From: Chenopodium formosanum
Taxonomy: Eukaryota; Streptophyta; Magnoliopsida; Caryophyllales; Amaranthaceae
Assembly (NCBI GenBank): GCA_024500155.1
Contig: CM044880.1
Location: 5,208,001 to 5,272,000, forward strand
DNA length: 64,000 nucleotides
Reading direction: 5' to 3'
Below are positions 58,547 through 64,000 of the stretch, piece by piece. The translations under genes and the position numbers were made by a program. Below the pieces are notes generated by a model. That model made no database searches. It was not told the DNA's origin and saw only the letters and a program-made list of their open reading frames with translations. The first letter of the stretch is position 1; each line of letters begins with the position of its first letter.

Positions 58547-59673
58547 AAAAACATAGACACCTTTTTGTTTGGATGGTTAGAACCTAGCTAAAGTGAACTA
58601 GTTTTTTGTTGATGCAAGTATGGCAGGGTACCAAGTTTGTGTCAAGCTATTAGCCTATCGAGTATTATAAGTATTCTGAAATTTAAATCATCTGTATATA
58701 TCAACCAACATCACTAGCTTTGCCACAAAAGATTGCTAAAATCATGCATTGACTAATTGTGCAAGGTCATTTGTTCATGAAAATAAACGAGGAAAACCAG
58801 GTTAACTTATATTAAGGGTCTGTTCTCTCTAGCTTATTTTCAGTTCAGTTCAATTCCTAATTTCCTTCTCTCATAAAATATTCAATTCAGTTTAGCTCAG
58901 TAAATGAGAATAGACCCAAATAAAAACATGTTAATATCATCAAATTTTCTCTCTCCTCCCCTCGCATGGCTAATTTTTCCTTCTCTCTCCTCCATTCCCG
59001 TGGTTATGCCCAAGATTGACCACCTTCACAAATTAAAAGCATACAAAGCCCTTAGGGAAAGGGATTCGTTCGTACTCGTGGTGTGGTGGGATTCGTTCGT
59101 ACTCGTGGTGTTGCAAAGATCGAATGGTGGTGCTTGATCGATTGGTGGCATGTGGTTGACTGGTGAAGGTAAAGGGAGGTCATGCAATGGTCGACTGGGG
59201 TCAACTGGTGACGGTTGGTGTGAGCGGCAGGTGGTGTGGGAAAAAAAGGAGGTGTGGTTGTTGAATTTACAAAATTAACTTTGATGAATTTACAAAATTA
59301 ATCTTGATATTAAGCAGTTTTGTTAATATAAGATATCAACTTGTATTTTCTCAAAATAAACACCAACAAAATAGGTAAAACATAGCTTAAGAAATTAAAG
59401 GTACATTCATCATCTTAGACAATTGAAAGTTCAAAACACTCTTTAAATGAAAAGTTTCACACATTCAAAAACCCTAAAAACAAACAAAAGAAAATTACAT
59501 CTCAACATCTAAAAGCACAAACTAACCCTGCGCATACTAGTAGATGCACATAGATTATTGAACATACAACAAAAGCCTTAAACTCTGGCCTTTACATGAG
59601 TAATGAGTTCACACCCAAAGGTACAAATTGGCAAAAGCTATAACGAAAATGAAAAACCGAACTCTATAACTAT
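58177..59673. other. Spacer between IMPL2 promoter and dehydrin 3' end
   Basis: The left part is the IMPL2 promoter/leader (GA-rich on the plus strand at 58130-58200). A poly-A of about 38 (58507-58544) and the MITE at 58816-58917 follow. At 59061-59114 there is an exact-looking 27-bp direct repeat (GGGATTCGTTCGTACTCGTG). The right part is the 3' flank of the dehydrin. A 77-codon frame at 58904-59137 overlaps the repeat and is not believed to be a gene. Confidence 0.45.
58816..58917. mobile_element. Short Tourist-like MITE
   Basis: The inverted ends are GGGTCTGTTCTC and GAGAATAGACCC, with TAA on the left and AAA on the right. The interior shows TTTCAGTTCAGTTCAATTCC and TTCAATTCAGTTTAGCTCAG, the pentamer style of this family. 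The TCTCTCATAAAATATTCAAT core also appears inverted in the copy at 62357-62607. Confidence 0.7.
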
Positions 59674-61645
59674 CTAGTGGTGACCAGGCAACTTGTCCTT
59701 AATCTTTTCCATTAGACCTTTCTTCTCAGCAGGCTCGTCCTCGTGGTGCTGGATAGTGGTAGTGGTGGTTGTGGCCATGGTGGTTGTCGCGGTATGGTCT
59801 ACGTCCTGATCCTTGTGCTTACCACCCGGCATTAACTTATCCTTGATTTTCTCCCCGAATCCTTTCTTCTTCCTTCTCCCACCCGTGGGTGTATGTCCTT
59901 CTTCCTCGGACTATAGCATATTCAACAAAGAAAATTATGTATTGCATTGAGATTAATTAAATAAAATTCAACAATTGAGTTAATATTATTGTATATCCGA
60001 TTTTTGGACTTGTTGAAATCCATTGTAGCCCACTTGTGAGTGTCCTACATTGGAGAAAGAGGAGAAATAGTTTCACTTTATAAGGTAGAGGAGTTACTCC
60101 TACTATTGCCTGGTTTTAGTATGGAAGCTCCCAAGCCTTGTTTGTGGACCAAACTCTTCTCCTCCTTGTTTGGGTTGCCAGACCCATTTCATATTATTTT
60201 GAAATTTATCAAGACTACAATCATATAATGTGCTCAAAGATTACATTACACTTACAAAAATCCAAAAATCATGAATATATACTTTTAGAGCTCATGATTA
60301 TTACTTCGTATTATTTAGATTTTTTTATTATTTACAAAAGATAAGAAGAAACAAAAAAAGCCTCATTAGGTAACCGGAAAAATTTTGAGAGCTCAGAGTA
60401 CAATTGACATAAAAATATACATGAATTTTTATTTATTTATTTTTTTAAAAAACCATATAGATGAAAATTTTGATGCGGTGTATTATGACTATTATCTGCC
60501 TTAGAAAAATGGTTACTTATTTTTAGGTCAAAGTTTAAATTTCTTTGACTAAATATTGTCACTCATAAACATGTACATCGAAATATCATCGTATGAATCC
60601 TATTAGGCTATTACATTTGTACATGTATCAAATTTATATATACGCATGTAATTATAAAGGGAGAACACAATAACAAAAAAGTTAGTTTACACATTTTATT
60701 TTAACAAATTGTATGCAGTTATTTATCAAACATGGAGAGACATTTTTGCAATATTCATGAAATAAAACGATAGATTGCATGAAGTTACTAAAAATATATA
60801 CTAACCGATTCACCGGAGCTAGTGCCACTTCGTCGAATCTCTTTAGTAACAATACCAACAGCAGTCCCTCCTGGCTGATCTCTCCTCGGCTGGTGCTGCC
60901 CGCCTCCCAAAACATCTCCTAGCGTCCCAGGGCCGCGGTGTCCGGGCTCATTATGACCCTGCATGCCGCCACTAAGAGTCGCGGACGGCATCCCGGTTGT
61001 CATAGAACCTCCATGAGTTCCATGAGCCGCGCCACCAATAATCGAAGATTGCATCCCAGTAGTCAAGGGGTTTTTTGGTAACACGGCATCACGAGTGGCA
61101 GAAGAGTGCGTCCCATGGGTAGCCGTAGAGCTGTCATGTCCCACGCCACCATGAGTCAACCCGCGGGTTCCTGTGGAGCTATCATGTCCCACGCTAGTAT
61201 GAGTCGTAGAAGACTGCATCCCATGGGTGCCTATAAGCCCTACGCCGTGGGTACCCATGAGATTGTCATGTCCCACGCCACCAACACCACCACCATGAGT
61301 CTTATTGACATTGTCATGTCCCACGCCACCATGAGTCGTAGTCGTAGTAGAGTGCGTCCCATGGGTACCCATGAGATTGTCGTGTCCCACGCCACCACCA
61401 TGAGTGGCAGCCCCGCGGGCGCCCATGAGACTACCCATGAGATTGTCATGTCCCACGCCACCATGAGTCGCAGTAGAGTGCAACCCACGGGCGTCCACAG
61501 GGTTGCCATCTTCATCAGTATACGCAACGCCGGTTAGATGAATGGGATGTCCATGTTCATCAGTAAGCTTAACCGGATGACCTTGCTCATCCGTTAGCTC
61601 AACCGGATTACCATGCTCATCCCTCAAATGTTGTTGATATGCCAT
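59674..61645 (-). CDS. Y-type dehydrin with long His/Gly repeat region
   Basis: Two exons, 61645-60806 and 59910-59674, join in frame to 358 residues. The N-terminus holds four Y-like segments (RDEHGNPVE, TDEQGHPVK, TDEHGHPIH, TDEDGNPVD). Residues about 55-200 are a Gly/His/Thr-rich phi region with about eight variants of THGGVGHDNLMG. The S segment is weak: SGTSSGES across the junction to SEEEG, without the usual serine run. Two K segments follow, KKKGFGEKIKDKLMPGG and the terminal EKKGLMEKIKDKLPGHH, separated by a Thr-rich linker. Dehydrins are disordered, hydrophilic proteins that protect membranes and enzymes during drought, cold and seed drying; histidine-rich forms can bind metal ions. 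The single intron (895 bp) falls at the S segment, the conserved place in this family. CACGTG motifs upstream suggest ABA control. Confidence 0.93.
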
Positions 61646-62356
61646 CTTCTCCTAACAAAAACACAATTTTTTTTCCTATATAATTTTTCTTACACTTCAA
61701 GTAACTTTTTTTTTTTTTTTAACTTGGTTCAAACTTTGGATAATGATAGATTTTAATTTAGAAAGAGGATAATAATAGGATGAATGAGGTGATAGAGATA
61801 TAGACAAATTGCATGGAACAAATAGAGTAGTGGAGCTTTGTGGATGGTTTAGAGAAGAGATTAAACACGTGTTTGATAGATATTGTGAGGTGCCTCCACG
61901 TTTGTAATTATATGATTGATTAGTGTCTTAGTGCAAGGTTAACACGTGCTACGGATGTTTTCAGTTGGCTGACGACTCTTGAGTTGGGATGTTTACGGGT
62001 AAGCTCTACCGCCGCTACAAATACTACTATGACCCTATTCTATTCTGCTCTGATGTTTTGAAATTTGTTATGTCGTATTAAAAGTTGTTCTACTTTGCCC
62101 AGAAGATCAAAAGAACAGTGGCCTACTTATATTTTATATTTGGATGTACTAGAAGTTCAAAAGAACAGTGACCTACTTGTATTTTACATTTGGATGTATT
62201 ATGTGCATGATTCACTTGTAAAAGAATATTTTGCTTGTTTATCTTGTTTAAATTTGTTAATTCTATGCTCATTTTTGTTTAAAGTTATCTTACTTATACT
62301 TATTACCTTAAATTATGTACACAGTATCCATAAATTATTATTGATACATAAACTTA
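61646..62356. other. Dehydrin upstream region
   Basis: This should contain the 5' UTR and promoter of the minus-strand dehydrin. Three ACGT-core motifs lie within 310 bp of the ATG. Further out, about 62070-62205 carries an imperfect direct repeat (GATCAAAAGAACAGTGGCCT and TTCAAAAGAACAGTGACCTA with ACTTGTATTTTA-ATTTGGATGTA). No gene is seen. Confidence 0.5.
61866..61948 (-). promoter_or_regulatory. G-box/ABRE cluster upstream of the dehydrin
   Basis: CACGTG occurs at 61866-61871 and 61943-61948, and ACGTGG on the minus strand at about 61896-61901. Such ACGT cores bind bZIP factors of the ABF/AREB type and, when clustered within about 300 bp of a start codon, commonly give ABA and drought response. 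Binding here is inferred. Confidence 0.6.
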
Positions 62357-62607
62357 GGGTTTGTTCTCATTGACTAAACTCAACTCAACTGAACTGAACT
62401 GAACTGAACCGAGCTGAGCTAAACTGGACTGAACTAACTGAATTGAATATTTTATAAGAGAAGGAAATTAGGAGCTAAACTGAATTGAACTGAATTGAAC
62501 TGAACTGAACTGGACTGGACTGGACTGAACTGAACTGAGCTGAGCTGAACTGAACTGAACTGAGCTGAGCTGAACTGAACTGAATTTCAACGTAAGAGAA
62601 CAGACCC
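62357..62607. mobile_element. Tourist-like MITE with expanded TGAAC repeats
   Basis: The ends GGGTTTGTTCTC and GAGAACAGACCC are inverted copies and are flanked by exact TTA repeats (62354-62356 and 62608-62610). The 251-bp interior is largely CTGAA/CTGAG pentamers, more than 25 units in two blocks around ATTTTATAAGAGAAGGAAAT. The same core occurs in the shorter relatives at 34986 and 58816. Confidence 0.85.
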
Positions 62608-62610
62608 TTA

Positions 62611-63073
62611 ATTACTATTTTATTTTATTTTATTGGTAGAACGACTTAATTGTAATTTTGTATAAATTAGATAAGTAAAGCAAAACTAAGCTTGTTATTA
62701 AATTAACAAATATATGAAAAATAGTTTTGAGATAAGCCTAATTGCACTTTTCAATAGATAACTTGCAGGGGAAAGAGTTAATTTCCAAGTTAAGAGATGT
62801 TGTTAAGGAACCGTGTATAATGCATATTATGATATGGAGTTACACTTTTTTAGGATATGTTCCCCTTAGTTTAAGAATGTTTTAAAACAAATAAGATAAG
62901 AGAATTAAAATTCAAGTGACAAGAACACTCTTTTGAACTAAGCCTCTTAAAAGATTGTATTTCATTTATTTAATAAAGTTCAAAGCAACATCAAGAAATA
63001 CAATGAAATTTATTAATGTTGAAATTATAATTTCACTTACGTGTTTATTACTATGTAGGTTCTTTTGTTGTTG

Positions 63074-63109
<36 letters not shown>

Positions 63110-64000
63110 GTTATACTAAAATTTTAGATATTTTCTTAACGTTTACTACTCTTCAGTCCTTACAAAGCTAATTAAGTAAGAAATTGTATACTTTAGTTAG
63201 AAATTTTTCTAAAAAGTAAAATTGCAACATTGTAGATTCATGCAATTGTTGCTTTTGCTTGATTCATGCAACTACACCACCAAAAACACACATGCTATAT
63301 TTTTTTAAAGAAAGATAGGTAATCAGTGGGCGGACGAAAAGTCGACAAAAGTAGAAACCAATTTAAATGCAAGCGATGAACAATCAACTTTAGGATTCTG
63401 AGGTTGGTATACATCCTTTGACCACACAAACATCACGGTTATGCATTTCTATACATTTGTATAACGATGTAGAATCTCCCAACTAAATAACAACTGTTAA
63501 GGTTACATCAATAACAAGACAAGTAACACCCAAATTAATTACTTATACACTTTTTTATACTTTGTGGTTCAACTTTTGGTTATTTGTACTACGTTGTTGA
63601 TCTTCAAAAAAAAAAATTGTTAATATAATCTCAACGACCATAAACAATCAGCATATTTTACGCCCAAAGTATCATTTATACATTTGTAAAAATGTGGTAT
63701 GAGTTTGGAATCAGAAATGAAAATTGAGTGATATAAAGGTAAAACTTTATCCTTAATAGTTAATACCATTTGTTATAAATCCCTACTAAGTTCATTTCTA
63801 TTAAGGATAAATCCCTAAGGCTAACTATTAGTTCCTTGATGGACGAACAATTGATTGAAAAATATGCACCCTTTGGTTGCATGTTCACATAGTAGGGATT
63901 TATAACAACTAAGTCTATCATATGACTCGAGTAAAAAAGAGAACGTTTCTTTCGAAACATAATTGAATTCTTGTTTCAAACAAATTTAAATGTACATAAC
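62611..64000. other. AT-rich spacer, no gene seen
   Basis: It contains a poly-A of about 34 (63072-63105) and an 18-bp perfect inverted repeat near the end (63771-63907). The longest frame (63760-63960, minus, 66 codons) lies across that hairpin and has no family features. Confidence 0.45.
63771..63907. repeat. 18-bp perfect inverted repeat
   Basis: TGTTATAAATCCCTACTA at 63771-63788 is the exact reverse complement of 63890-63907, with a 101-bp loop. Inside, GGATAAATCCCTAAGG adds a related partial copy. It may be the inverted ends of a tiny MITE; no clear target duplication was found. Confidence 0.6.

Noticed and set aside
61106..61537. 143-codon plus-strand frame and 95-codon minus-strand shadow frame
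   Set aside because: Both arise from the internal repeats of the dehydrin exon read in wrong frames.
1..64000. CRISPR arrays, rRNA, bacterial operons or viral genes
   Set aside because: The interspersed arrays at 38040-39700 lack unique spacers of constant length, and all other content is plant nuclear genes and repeats.

Overview
This is a nuclear DNA window from a flowering plant, almost certainly a eudicot. The genes are split by AT-rich GT..AG introns, the spacers are AT-rich and full of MITE-type repeats, and the proteins look like plant families: SNF2 protein DRD1, SUMO E1 subunit SAE2, a malectin-type receptor kinase, IMPL2 and a dehydrin. A Caryophyllales/Amaranthaceae source is only a guess from repeat texture. 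Exon models below were built by hand from reading frame, GT/AG sites and family knowledge; I had no transcript data or database search.

Layout, left to right: (1) 1-2180, a truncated F-box gene start on the minus strand next to DNA that duplicates the 3' end of DRD1, with its own tandem duplication split by a Stowaway-like insertion. (2) 4354-6640 (+), a three-exon F-box/PP2-B protein. (3) 7405-9051, a Mutator-like element with ~190-bp inverted ends, a 10-bp target duplication and a GC-rich foreign core (Pack-MULE-like), then a broken proline-rich gene. (4) 10524-18952 (-), a six-exon DRD1 gene of the RNA-directed DNA methylation pathway, whose introns hold two PIF/Harbinger-like elements. 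(5) 21426-27467 (+), an eleven-exon SAE2/UBA2 gene. (6) 31195-33986 (-), a CrRLK1L receptor kinase closest to ERULUS/CAP1. (7) 35457-43774 and 46026-52610 (+), two tandem RPT4 (26S proteasome ATPase) genes. The second is orthodox; the first is intact but strongly diverged, and its second intron carries a 5.1-kb fold-back element. (8) 53107-58176 (-), IMPL2 histidinol-phosphate phosphatase, nine exons. (9) 59674-61645 (-), a two-exon dehydrin with a long His/Gly repeat region and G-box/ABRE motifs upstream. (10) 61646-64000, promoter and repeats.

The genes do not form one pathway. Regulated proteolysis and modification recur (F-box, SUMO E1, two proteasome ATPases), but I see no reason beyond chance. 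The most unusual structures are: the diverged RPT4 copy; the fold-back element, which contains two oppositely oriented 71-nt tRNA-like cloverleaves that both lack U33; an 81-bp duplication that gives the orthodox RPT4 gene two copies of one 3' splice site; and a scattered MITE family whose members differ by expansion of a TGAAC-type pentamer.
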